From positions 1 to 42,153 of the forward strand of contig JAICGW010000011.1 of the NCBI GenBank assembly GCA_025922945.1: a stretch of DNA of 42,153 nucleotides, written 5' to 3'. The position numbers and the translations under genes are program-made. The notes below the pieces were generated by a model. That model had not been told where the DNA came from, did no database searches, and saw only the letters and a list, made by a program, of their open reading frames with translations. This stretch comes from Acidimicrobiia bacterium. Its GTDB lineage: Bacteria > Actinomycetota > Acidimicrobiia > Spongiisociales > ZC4RG35. Shown piece by piece: positions 31,554-38,418 of the stretch (the stretch's first letter is position 1; every line of letters starts with the position of its first letter).

Positions 31554-32882
31554 GTGAAATCCCGCCAGGTTCTGGTCGGCGCGTTCTTGGTGACCCTGGC
31601 CGCTTGTACACCTGATACCTCAGCGCCAACCACAACGTCGTCAGCGGGTACCCAACCCCCCTCGCCCAGCACCACCCAGGGCTCTGCCTCGACCGTGGCG
31701 CCGACCCTTCCTCCCGGCACCGAGGCGCTTCCCGAGAGCTTGCGGGCGGAGATCGCTCTCCTGATCCCGCGTACCGAGGAGCTACGCGAGCTCACCTTCC
31801 TCGAGGCCCCGGTGATTGATGTCATCAGCACCGAGGAATTGACGCAGCGGGTGGTTGAGCAGGTGGCGGAGGAGTACGAGGACGTCGAGACCGACGAGGC
31901 GCTTTACCGGCTGCTGGGGCTCGTGCCACCCGACTACGACCTCCTCGACAACCTCACCATGCTCTACGGCGAGCAGGTGGCCGGCTACTACGAGGGGGAT
32001 ACGAAGGAATTAGTCGTTACCGCTCGCAACGACGAATTCACCCCGCTCGAGGAGGCGACCCTGGTGCATGAGCTCACCCACGCTTTGACTGATCAGCACC
32101 ACGAGTTCAATAGCGAATTCGACCGGCTCTTCGAGTCTGACCTTTTCGATCGGGGCTCGGCCTTGCAGGCCGTGATCGAGGGAGATGCCTCACTGGTCGA
32201 AACCTTGTTCGCGCAGCAGCTATCGCCGGCCGAGCAGCAGGAGTTCCTGGAGGAAGCGTTCAACATCGACACCTCTGTCTTCGATTCCGTGCCCAAGTTC
32301 ATTCAGGACAGCCTGATCTTTCCTTACGACGCCGGAGTGTCATTCATCCAGAGCATCTGGATCGAAGGGGGATTCGACGCGGTCGACGGGCTCTATGCCA
32401 GTCCGCCGGTTTCGACGGAGCAGGTCCTGACTCCGTCCGACTTTGGAACCGATGCGCCCGCGCAGGTTGAGGTCCCCGACCGGGAGCTGGAAGGCTACGA
32501 GCGGTCGTATGGGTCGACCTGGGGGGAGCTCGGCTTTCGTTTGATGTTCGATCAGGTTCTCGGAGGCGCTGAAGGGGCGGCCGAGGGTTGGGGTGGCGAC
32601 AGCTACGACGTCTATTTCAACGGCGCCGATGTTGTCTTGGTTCTCGAGTACGTCGGGGACACTCCCGGAGACGGCCCAGAGATGCGAGACGCGTTGCGCG
32701 ACTACTTCCAGATCGTCACAGGGATCGCCGAGCCGACAGCGGACGAAGGTCCCGCCGGTGGGTCAATCTACGAAGGCGACTCATATGTCTTTGTCGGGAA
32801 TATCGGCGAGCGAGTTCTATTGATCGCCGCCGGCGACCCCGCCGTCGGGGCTATCGCCCGGTCGTGGTATCCCGAGTTCTAG
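31554..32882 (+). CDS. Lipoprotein with HExxH-like metallopeptidase motif
   Basis: 442 residues. Signal and lipobox: RQVLVGAFLVTLAAC with Cys18 as the lipidation site, then a Ser/Thr/Pro-rich linker (about 20-55). The domain has YGEQVAGYYEGDTKELVV and VHELTHALTDQHHEF (HELTH zinc motif, about 182), with Glu in DRGSALQAVIEGDASLV as a possible third ligand. This layout recurs in actinobacterial putative metalloproteases anchored to the outer face of the membrane. The substrate is unknown. Its stop overlaps the end of rsmI by 32 bases on the opposite strand. Confidence 0.82.
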   Translation: MKSRQVLVGAFLVTLAACTPDTSAPTTTSSAGTQPPSPSTTQGSASTVAPTLPPGTEALPESLRAEIALLIPRTEELRELTFLEAPVIDVISTEELTQRVVEQVAEEYEDVETDEALYRLLGLVPPDYDLLDNLTMLYGEQVAGYYEGDTKELVVTARNDEFTPLEEATLVHELTHALTDQHHEFNSEFDRLFESDLFDRGSALQAVIEGDASLVETLFAQQLSPAEQQEFLEEAFNIDTSVFDSVPKFIQDSLIFPYDAGVSFIQSIWIEGGFDAVDGLYASPPVSTEQVLTPSDFGTDAPAQVEVPDRELEGYERSYGSTWGELGFRLMFDQVLGGAEGAAEGWGGDSYDVYFNGADVVLVLEYVGDTPGDGPEMRDALRDYFQIVTGIAEPTADEGPAGGSIYEGDSYVFVGNIGERVLLIAAGDPAVGAIARSWYPEF

Positions 32883-33693
32883 CCAGCATCGTTTCGTAGA
32901 GTTTGCGGCGGGGAAGGCCGAGGTCGGCAGCGACTAGGCGCACGGCAGTGGTCATGGATTGACCCTGGGCCATTGCGTCCAGGACCCCTTCGATCCCGCT
33001 TTCGATGTCCGGTGTCCTCTGTGCCACCGCGGAAAGGACGAGAGTGAATTCTCCCTTTGCCTCGCGCTCGGCAAAGACCCCAAGAGCTTCGGCGCAGGTC
33101 AGCCAGAGGACCTCCTCGAACTTCTTGGTCAATTCGCGGGCAATGCAGAGGGGCCGATCGGGGGCGACTCTCGCTAGTGCTTCAAGGTCGGTGAGAAGCT
33201 GAGAGGCGCCGACAAACAAAACGATGGTCCGCGTTTCCTGGGCGATCTGGTTGAGGCGCTCCTCACGGTCCCGTCCCCGGCGGGGGAGGAAACCTTCGAA
33301 AACCACCCGTTCGCTCGGAAAGCCGCTGACCGCCAGGCTCGCCGTCAGGGCGCTGGGACCCGGCACGACCGTCACCTGCGCCCCCACTCGGCGGGCCGCG
33401 TTGACAGCCGACCAGCCTGGATCTGAGATGGCCGGGATGCCGGCATCGGTGAGCAAGGCGACGGTCAGATCGGCCTCGAGGTCGGCGGCGAGCTGGTTTT
33501 GCCTTTCCCCCTCGTTGCCTACGAAATAGGAGTTGAGTCGCTTCTTGATTCCGAGGGAGTCGAGCAGAACTCGGCTGCGACGGGTGTCCTCGCAATAGAT
33601 GACGTCGCTTGTGGCCAGAGTTTGGGCCAGTCGGGGCGAGGCGTCAGCGAGGTTGCCGATCGGCGTCGCGCAAAGGATCAAGGTCCCGGGCAT
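32851..33693 (-). CDS. rsmI: 16S rRNA (cytidine(1402)-2'-O)-methyltransferase RsmI
   Basis: 280 residues. SAM-binding tetrapyrrole-methylase fold: GTLILCATPIGNLADAS, VIYCEDTRRSRVLL, LLTDAGIPAISDPGW, VVPGPSALTASLAVSGFP and FEGFLPRRGRDRE are all RsmI marks. It methylates C1402 of 16S rRNA in the P site. The ATG has no ribosome site but has TAACGT 6 bases upstream, consistent with a leaderless transcript. It overlaps the 3' end of the DUF192-like gene by 50 bases. Confidence 0.95.
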   Translation of the reverse strand: MPGTLILCATPIGNLADASPRLAQTLATSDVIYCEDTRRSRVLLDSLGIKKRLNSYFVGNEGERQNQLAADLEADLTVALLTDAGIPAISDPGWSAVNAARRVGAQVTVVPGPSALTASLAVSGFPSERVVFEGFLPRRGRDREERLNQIAQETRTIVLFVGASQLLTDLEALARVAPDRPLCIARELTKKFEEVLWLTCAEALGVFAEREAKGEFTLVLSAVAQRTPDIESGIEGVLDAMAQGQSMTTAVRLVAADLGLPRRKLYETMLARTRDTTTGR

Positions 33694-34030
33694 CGATCCA
33701 CGTTAAGGGCGTGCCCGGAGGTGGAGGTGGGCGAAGACGGGGCAGCTCGAGCACGCTGGTCGCTCGCCTGATTGTCACCAAGGCGCCGGGCTGCATTTCT
33801 CTCACCGCGACGACGATCTGGTCCTCGTCGAGACCGCAGACCCACAGAGCCTCTCTCATGCCAAACCCGTGCACCGCGCGGCCGGTGAGCCAGAGACCTT
33901 GCTTTTTGGAGAGGGGGCGAAGGCCTCTCCACCGGGACCAGAAGGTGGTGGCTTTCCTTACCGGCCCTGACCGCCAGCCCGGGCCGAAAAACTCCCCGTT
34001 CTCATCGTAAGATCGGCTGCGTGGACCCAT
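33644..34030 (-). CDS. DUF192-like protein, divergent
   Basis: 128 residues. The middle and end, KKQGLWLTGRAVHGFGM, DEDQIVVAVREMQPGAL and ATSVLELPRLRPPPPPG, follow the DUF192 pattern (GLM-R....GM......V..V..M.PG....A..VLEL), but the sequence is divergent. No in-frame start exists after the ATG at 34030, so the gene must overlap the start of the divergent hydrolase by 10 bases. TAGCTT ends 6 bases before this ATG, which suits a leaderless transcript. The end overlaps rsmI by 50 bases, so both are likely expressed together. DUF192 has no settled function. Confidence 0.6.
   Translation of the reverse strand: MGPRSRSYDENGEFFGPGWRSGPVRKATTFWSRWRGLRPLSKKQGLWLTGRAVHGFGMREALWVCGLDEDQIVVAVREMQPGALVTIRRATSVLELPRLRPPPPPGTPLTWIDARDLDPLRDADRQPR
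33700..33705 (-). promoter_or_regulatory. -10 box of a leaderless promoter for rsmI
   Basis: TAACGT on the minus strand ends 6 bases before the rsmI ATG (33693). It lies inside the coding region of the DUF192-like gene. Confidence 0.4.
34008..34013 (+). promoter_or_regulatory. -10 box of a leaderless promoter for the hydrolase gene
   Basis: TAAGAT ends 7 bases before the GTG at 34021, and no ribosome site is present. It lies inside the first codons of the divergent DUF192-like gene. Confidence 0.5.
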
Positions 34031-34932
34031 CGGTCGAAGCTATCGAATTCAACCGTGAGCTGGAACGGTTGCTGTCTGAGTATCCCCGCGTCGACACGAT
34101 CTCTCCCTCAGAAGCGCGCAGTGAACGCGAGGCGGGAAGATCGGCCTTTGGCCCGCTGCGATTGTCCGAGCACGCAGTCGAGCGAACGATCGAGACCGGG
34201 GTCGGGGACTTGCGCCTGCGGTGTTTTCTTCCCGATAGTCCGCGGGGGGTCTATCTCCATATCCATGGCGGGGGCTGGGTTTTGGGAGGGATCCACCATC
34301 AGGACCCACGTCTGCAACGTCTCTCCGAAACCTGCGACCTGGCCGTGCTCTCGGTCGATTATCGCCTGGCCCCCGAGTGCCCCTATCCGGCGACCCCTGA
34401 CGACTGCGAAGCGGCGGCGCTGTGGTTGGTCGAGAACGCGGGGGACGAGTTCGGGACCGAACGCCTCCTGATCGGAGGGGAGTCGGCCGGCGCCCATCTT
34501 TCCGTCGTCACGTTGCTCCGGCTGCGCGATCGCCACGGACTGACTCCGTTCGCGGGCGCCAACCTGGTCTACGGCGCCTATGACCTCCGGCTCAGCCAGA
34601 GCTGTCGGGCGTGGGGCGAGCGACTCTTGGTCCTCAACACTCCTATCACGGAGTACTTCGTCCGCAGCTTCGTCCCCGCCGATCGCCTCGAAGACCCCGA
34701 TGTTTCTCCGATCTTGGCCGACCTGGCTGGCCTACCTCCGGCATTATTCACTGTCGGTACCGAGGATCCCTTGTTTGACGACACCCAGCTCATGTTCGAG
34801 CGCTGGAAGGCCGCGGGAAATAAAGCCGAGCTGGCCGTCTACCAGGGCGGCGCCCACGGGTTCGATGCCTTTCCTATCGCGCTGGCAGAGGAGGCGCTGA
34901 CCCGGATGTACGACTTCCTCGCGCGATGTTGA
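34021..34932 (+). CDS. Alpha/beta hydrolase (hormone-sensitive lipase type)
   Basis: 303 residues from a GTG. Oxyanion motif LHIHGGGWVLGG, nucleophile elbow LLIGGESAGAHLS (Ser), catalytic Asp in TVGTEDPLFDD and His in GGAHGFDAFP, all in the order of family IV (HSL-like) esterases. It likely hydrolyses short acyl esters in the cytoplasm. It is a single gene with an overlapping divergent start at its 5' end and two hairpins after its stop. Confidence 0.9.
   Translation: MDPSVEAIEFNRELERLLSEYPRVDTISPSEARSEREAGRSAFGPLRLSEHAVERTIETGVGDLRLRCFLPDSPRGVYLHIHGGGWVLGGIHHQDPRLQRLSETCDLAVLSVDYRLAPECPYPATPDDCEAAALWLVENAGDEFGTERLLIGGESAGAHLSVVTLLRLRDRHGLTPFAGANLVYGAYDLRLSQSCRAWGERLLVLNTPITEYFVRSFVPADRLEDPDVSPILADLAGLPPALFTVGTEDPLFDDTQLMFERWKAAGNKAELAVYQGGAHGFDAFPIALAEEALTRMYDFLARC
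34037..34042 (-). promoter_or_regulatory. -10 box of a leaderless promoter for the DUF192-like gene
   Basis: TAGCTT on the minus strand ends 6 bases before the ATG at 34030. It falls within codons 6-8 of the divergent hydrolase gene. Confidence 0.45.
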
Positions 34933-34955
34933 TCGTTCTGTGGGCTGGTGGATAG

Positions 34956-34985
34956 GCAGGGCCGCCCTGCGAACCCTGGGTTCGC
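34956..34985. terminator. Two tandem inverted repeats between convergent genes
   Basis: GCAGGGC/GCCCTGC (34956-34970) and GCGAACCC/GGGTTCGC (34969-34985) are each perfect around a single central base and share two bases. They sit between the hydrolase stop and the abrB stop, so they probably end both transcripts. Confidence 0.5.
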
Positions 34986-34987
34986 CG

Positions 34988-35221
34988 TTAGACCAGTTGG
35001 GAGCGACAGTCCGAGCAGATGCCGCGGCCTTTGAAAGGGGTGACGTCATCGGTGCGGCCGCAAAACGCGCAAGTGTCTTCCATCTTGCGCAGGGTGATGC
35101 CGGTGCCTTCGATGGAGATGAGGAGCTGATCTCCCTCGCGAATGTTGAACAGACGCCGGGTCTCCGCCGGGATGACGATTCGTCCCAGGTCGTCGATCTT
35201 TCGCACGATTCCAGCGTCCAT
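34988..35221 (-). CDS. abrB: AbrB/SpoVT-type transition regulator with a C-terminal zinc ribbon
   Basis: 77 residues. The N-terminal swapped-hairpin DNA-binding domain is GIVRKIDDLGRIVIPAETRR (residues 4-23), very close to Bacillus AbrB, Abh and SpoVT. The C-terminal 25 residues hold Cys-x2-Cys (CAFC) and Cys-x2-Cys (CSDC), a four-Cys zinc ribbon in place of the longer AbrB C-terminal domain. GAGGAG (35230-35235, minus) lies 8 bases before the ATG. It is divergent from tatD, as abrB is from its neighbours in Bacillus. Its targets are unknown. Confidence 0.9.
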   Translation of the reverse strand: MDAGIVRKIDDLGRIVIPAETRRLFNIREGDQLLISIEGTGITLRKMEDTCAFCGRTDDVTPFKGRGICSDCRSQLV

Positions 35222-35248
35222 CGACCCAACTCCTCGGCTTGCCTGCCG

Positions 35249-35254
35249 ACATTA
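35249..35254 (-). promoter_or_regulatory. -10 box for abrB
   Basis: TAATGT on the minus strand, 27 bases before the ATG, leaves room for a short leader with the GAGGAG site. Confidence 0.4.
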
Positions 35255-35296
35255 CCCCTTGGGCTCCATCGGTGCCGGGCTACGCTCGCCGGTTGA

Positions 35297-36043
35297 ATGG
35301 GATGGGTCGACTCGCACTGCCATCTCCAGCTCGACGATCGAGATCCCGCTCAACTCCTGTCTCGCGCCACCGAAGTCGACTGGGTCGTGGTTCCCGGGGT
35401 GGATGCGAAGAGTTCTGGCACCGCCCTGGATCTGGCTACCCGATTCCCCGACCGTGTCCTCGCCACCGCCGGACTTCACCCCCATCAGGCATCGTCGTGG
35501 GACGAACAGGAATTTGAGATCAGCGAGCTCGCCTCTCGCGCCGCGGCGGTGGGAGAAACGGGGCTCGATTTCTACCGCAACCTCGCTCCCCCCGAGGATC
35601 AACACCATAGCTTCGAGGCGCAATTGCGTTTGGCCGAGTCGCTCGACAAACCGGTCATCGTTCACTGCCGCGATGCCTTTGCCGATGTCTACGAGATTCT
35701 CGAGCGGACGAAAACCGGTCCGAGAGCGATTCTTCACTGCTGGACCGGTGGGCGTCGCTGGACCAAGCGCTTCCTGCCACTGGGCTGCTGGTTCTCCTTC
35801 GCCGGGCCAATCGCTTTCGAGACCGGCGAAACCATTCGGCTGGCGGCCGAACTGATTCCACCCGAGCGAACCTTGGTGGAAACCGACACTCCCTACCTCG
35901 CTCCCCCTCCTCACCGACATGAGCTCAATGAGCCGGCATACGTGTCGTTCGTGGGTGCAACTTTGGCCGAGGTTTGGTCGCTCCCGATCGAGCAGGTCAG
36001 CGCGCAAACTTCGGCCAATGCCGGATCGGTCTTTGGGCGATGA
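35297..36043 (+). CDS. tatD: TatD family metal-dependent DNase
   Basis: 248 residues. The metal-binding HxH is in VDSHCHLQL (His7, His9), then VGETGLDFYR (Glu), VIVHCRDA, ILHCWTG and LVETDTPYLAP (Asp), the TatD set in order. TatD enzymes are 3'-5' exonucleases used in DNA repair and degradation. No ribosome site is seen; TACGCT lies 10 bases before the ATG, so the leader must be very short. The stop overlaps the rsmA start (ATGA). Confidence 0.94.
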   Translation: MGWVDSHCHLQLDDRDPAQLLSRATEVDWVVVPGVDAKSSGTALDLATRFPDRVLATAGLHPHQASSWDEQEFEISELASRAAAVGETGLDFYRNLAPPEDQHHSFEAQLRLAESLDKPVIVHCRDAFADVYEILERTKTGPRAILHCWTGGRRWTKRFLPLGCWFSFAGPIAFETGETIRLAAELIPPERTLVETDTPYLAPPPHRHELNEPAYVSFVGATLAEVWSLPIEQVSAQTSANAGSVFGR

Positions 36044-36846
36044 GCACCCGAACCCGCCGGGGAGTCAAGGCGCTTCTTGATCGCCACGGCCTAAAGCCGA
36101 AGACCTCGTGGGGTCAGCACTTCCTGGTCGATACCAACGTCGTCGACCGTGTGGTGCGCACGGCTTCGGTGCGGCCCGGCGACCGGGTGCTCGAAGTGGG
36201 GCCGGGGACCGGGACTCTCACCCGCGCCTTGTCGGCGGCTGGGGCGGAGGTGGTGGCGGTGGAGATCGACCGCCGGCTGGCTCCCCTCCTCGAGGAGGAA
36301 CTAGCTGACAGCGGGGTCCGCGTTATCTATGCCGATGCGCTCGAGGTCGATTACAACGACCTCCTCGGCCCGCCCCCCTGGATGGTGGTGGCCAATCTTC
36401 CCTACCAGGTAGGCACCATGCTTTTGCTCGACTGGCTGCGATTCGTTCCCGTCCTCACGGAATTCACAGTCATGGTTCAACAGGAAGTAGGGGAGCGACT
36501 TACCGCCCAGGTGGGGGATCCCGCCTATGGCCTTCCGAGTGTGGTGACCGGTTTGCATGCCGAGGCCCGGATCGCATTCAAGGTCGGACCGCAGGTTTTT
36601 TTCCCGACCCCGCGGGTCGACTCGGTTGTTGTCACCCTCCACCGTCGTCCCGCTCACGAGCTCAGTGAGCGAGCCATCGAGTTGGCGGCCGCCGGATTTG
36701 GGCAGCGCCGCAAGATGCTGCGGGGCTCGTTGGCATCGAAGCTGGCCGATCCGGTCGCGGTGCTGGAAGAAGCGGGATTCGATCCGCGGCTTCGAGCGGA
36801 GGAGCTCAGTCCGTTCGATTTCCTGCGATTGGCGGAAGCGACGTGA
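36040..36846 (+). CDS. rsmA: 16S rRNA dimethyladenosine transferase RsmA (KsgA)
   Basis: 268 residues. LKPKTSWGQHFLVDTNVVDR at the start, SAM motif VLEVGPGTGTLTRAL, NLPYQVGTMLLLDWL (catalytic NLPY) and FFPTPRVDSVVV are all KsgA marks. It dimethylates two adenines in the 16S rRNA 3' end. The ATG overlaps the tatD stop, and the stop overlaps ispE, forming a tight three-gene operon. Confidence 0.96.
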   Translation: MSTRTRRGVKALLDRHGLKPKTSWGQHFLVDTNVVDRVVRTASVRPGDRVLEVGPGTGTLTRALSAAGAEVVAVEIDRRLAPLLEEELADSGVRVIYADALEVDYNDLLGPPPWMVVANLPYQVGTMLLLDWLRFVPVLTEFTVMVQQEVGERLTAQVGDPAYGLPSVVTGLHAEARIAFKVGPQVFFPTPRVDSVVVTLHRRPAHELSERAIELAAAGFGQRRKMLRGSLASKLADPVAVLEEAGFDPRLRAEELSPFDFLRLAEAT

Positions 36847-37685
36847 GCGTCTGGGAGGCACCGGCCAAGATCAACCTCAGCTTGGAGGTCGGACCTCGCG
36901 GGGCCACCGGGCTCCACCCGCTCCGATCTCTGGTCCTCTGCATCGGTTGGACCGATGTCCTGCATTTCGAGGAATCAGACGAAGACCATTTGCAGGTCGT
37001 GGGGGCCGACCTGCCCGATGATGGCGAGAACCTGGTCTGGAAGGCCGTTGCGGCGATCAGGCGAGGAAGCCGTCCGCAGCTGCACATCCGATTGGAGAAG
37101 TCGATCCCCGTTGCCGCCGGGCTCGGGGGTGGATCGAGTGACGCCGCCGCGACGTTGGCGGCCCTCGCCGATCTCATGGGTCGTGACGACGAAGCGATGC
37201 GGTCGACGGCCGTCGAAGTGGGGGCGGATGTGGCCCTCTTCCTCACTGGAGGCCTCCAGCGGATGGAGGGTTACGGCGAACACCTGACGAGAGAGAAGGC
37301 AACTCCCGACTTCGCCGTGGCAGTGGCGGTGCCCCCCTTCGAGCTGGAGACCAGCCGGGTCTACGAACGCTGGGACTCGTTAGACGAACCCACGGGTCCC
37401 GAGGTGGAAGGCCGGCGACTTCCCCCTTCCCTCCGTCTGTTGGGTCCTTTGCGCAACGATCTCACCCCAGCGGCCGTCGATCTTCAGCCCGAGCTGGCGG
37501 ACTTCATCGCCGAACTCTCCGGTACCTGGGAGCAACCAGTGCTGATGAGCGGCTCAGGGCCAGCCCTTTTCGGCCTCTTTGCCGACCTGGACGAAGCCAC
37601 CGGTGCCGCCGCCGCCGTTCCTTCTGCCTATCGCCAGCGCCAGGCCGCTGCTCCTCGCTCGAACGGCGTCGAGCGGATTGATTAG
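36843..37685 (+). CDS. ispE: 4-diphosphocytidyl-2-C-methyl-D-erythritol kinase IspE
   Basis: 280 residues, GHMP kinase fold. EAPAKINLSLEVGPRG at the start, the ATP loop PVAAGLGGGSSDAAATLAAL and VGADVALFLTGGLQRMEGYG fit IspE. It phosphorylates CDP-methylerythritol in the non-mevalonate isoprenoid pathway. The GTG start overlaps the rsmA stop. A strong terminator follows directly. Confidence 0.94.
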   Translation: MSVWEAPAKINLSLEVGPRGATGLHPLRSLVLCIGWTDVLHFEESDEDHLQVVGADLPDDGENLVWKAVAAIRRGSRPQLHIRLEKSIPVAAGLGGGSSDAAATLAALADLMGRDDEAMRSTAVEVGADVALFLTGGLQRMEGYGEHLTREKATPDFAVAVAVPPFELETSRVYERWDSLDEPTGPEVEGRRLPPSLRLLGPLRNDLTPAAVDLQPELADFIAELSGTWEQPVLMSGSGPALFGLFADLDEATGAAAAVPSAYRQRQAAAPRSNGVERID

Positions 37686-37692
37686 AAAATGG

Positions 37693-37727
37693 AAAACGCC
37701 CCGAGGCATGTGCCGTCGGGGCGTTTT
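37693..37727. terminator. Strong bidirectional terminator between ispE and hsp20
   Basis: AAAACGCCCCGA (37693-37704) and TCGGGGCGTTTT (37716-37727) are perfect 12-bp arms around an 11-base loop. T runs lie at both ends on their respective strands. It serves ispE (+) and hsp20 (-). Confidence 0.85.
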
Positions 37728-37740
37728 CGTGAGCCGGGGG

Positions 37741-38151
37741 TTATCCGGTCAGAGCCTTGTCCGAGCTGCCAACCGAGACCTTGCGCGGCTTGGCTTGCTC
37801 AGCCACTGGAATGGTGATCGTCAGCACTCCGTGGTCGTATCCAGCATCGACGTGATCGGTGTCGAGTCCATCGCCCAGCTGGAACCGCCGGACGAAAGCG
37901 CCAAATGGCCGCTCGCGGGCGACCCACTGCCCGCCTTCGGGATCGGCGATCGACCTGGTCCCCGACACTGTGAGTGTCGTTCGTTCCACGGTCACTTCGA
38001 CGGTGTCGGGATCGACTCCCGGAAGGTCAAGGTGGAGATAGAACCGGTCGCCGAGGCGATAGGCATCTACCGGAACCGTTGGAGTTCTTGACCCGAAAAG
38101 CTCTTGCGACATCCGGTCAAGCTCGGCAAACGGCTCAAAACGCATAATCAC
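37741..38151 (-). CDS. Hsp20/alpha-crystallin small heat-shock protein
   Basis: 136 residues. FEPFAELDRMSQELFG at the start, then DLPGVDPDTVEVTVERTTLTV, the ERPFGAFVRRFQLGDGLD stretch and DHGVLTITIPVAE, the alpha-crystallin domain with its A-x-x-x-G-V-L-type motif. It is a chaperone that holds unfolded proteins. The GTG at 38151 is chosen because AAAGGAGG (38159-38166, minus) lies 7 bases upstream; an ATG two codons later is the alternative. I saw neither a CIRCE nor a HAIR element upstream. Confidence 0.92.
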   Translation of the reverse strand: MIMRFEPFAELDRMSQELFGSRTPTVPVDAYRLGDRFYLHLDLPGVDPDTVEVTVERTTLTVSGTRSIADPEGGQWVARERPFGAFVRRFQLGDGLDTDHVDAGYDHGVLTITIPVAEQAKPRKVSVGSSDKALTG

Positions 38152-38181
38152 CTGAGTTCCTCCTTTCGGTCTGGTAGACAT

Positions 38182-38187
38182 AGTATA
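38182..38187 (-). promoter_or_regulatory. Extended -10 promoter of hsp20
   Basis: TATACT on the minus strand, preceded by TGG, forms an extended -10 element about 31 bases before the start codon. No good -35 box is seen. Confidence 0.5.
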
Positions 38188-38316
38188 CCACAGAAAATCT
38201 GATGCGTACCCACTCATATTTGGCCAAGGGCTCCAACCCCTTCTCCTCGGAGCTCATGGGCCAAAAGGGTATTCTTCAGGGGCCATGCCGGCTGGTCGCT
38301 GGCGCCAAACCGCCCT

Positions 38317-38388
38317 TGGGGGGTGGTGTAATCGGTAGCACAACGGACTTTGGATCCGTTAGAGCGGGTTCGAGTCCTGCCCCCCCAG
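38317..38388 (+). tRNA. tRNA-Gln (TTG)
   Basis: Acceptor TGGGGGG (38317-38323) pairs with CCCCCCA (38381-38387), with the U1-A72 pair usual for tRNA-Gln. D stem GTGT/GCAC. Anticodon stem ACGGA/TCCGT with loop CTTTGGA gives anticodon TTG at 38350-38352. T arm GCGGG-TTCGAGT-CCTGC, discriminator G. CCA is not encoded. It lies 30 bases before glmU. Confidence 0.95.
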
Positions 38389-38418
38389 CTTGCAGACCCT
38401 CGACTTGAGCCGGCCCGG

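Noticed and set aside
34021-34932. pcaD (enol-lactone hydrolase) for the pca operon
   Set aside because: The HGGGW and GESAG motifs place it among HSL-type esterases, and it is 3.7 kb away with its own promoter.
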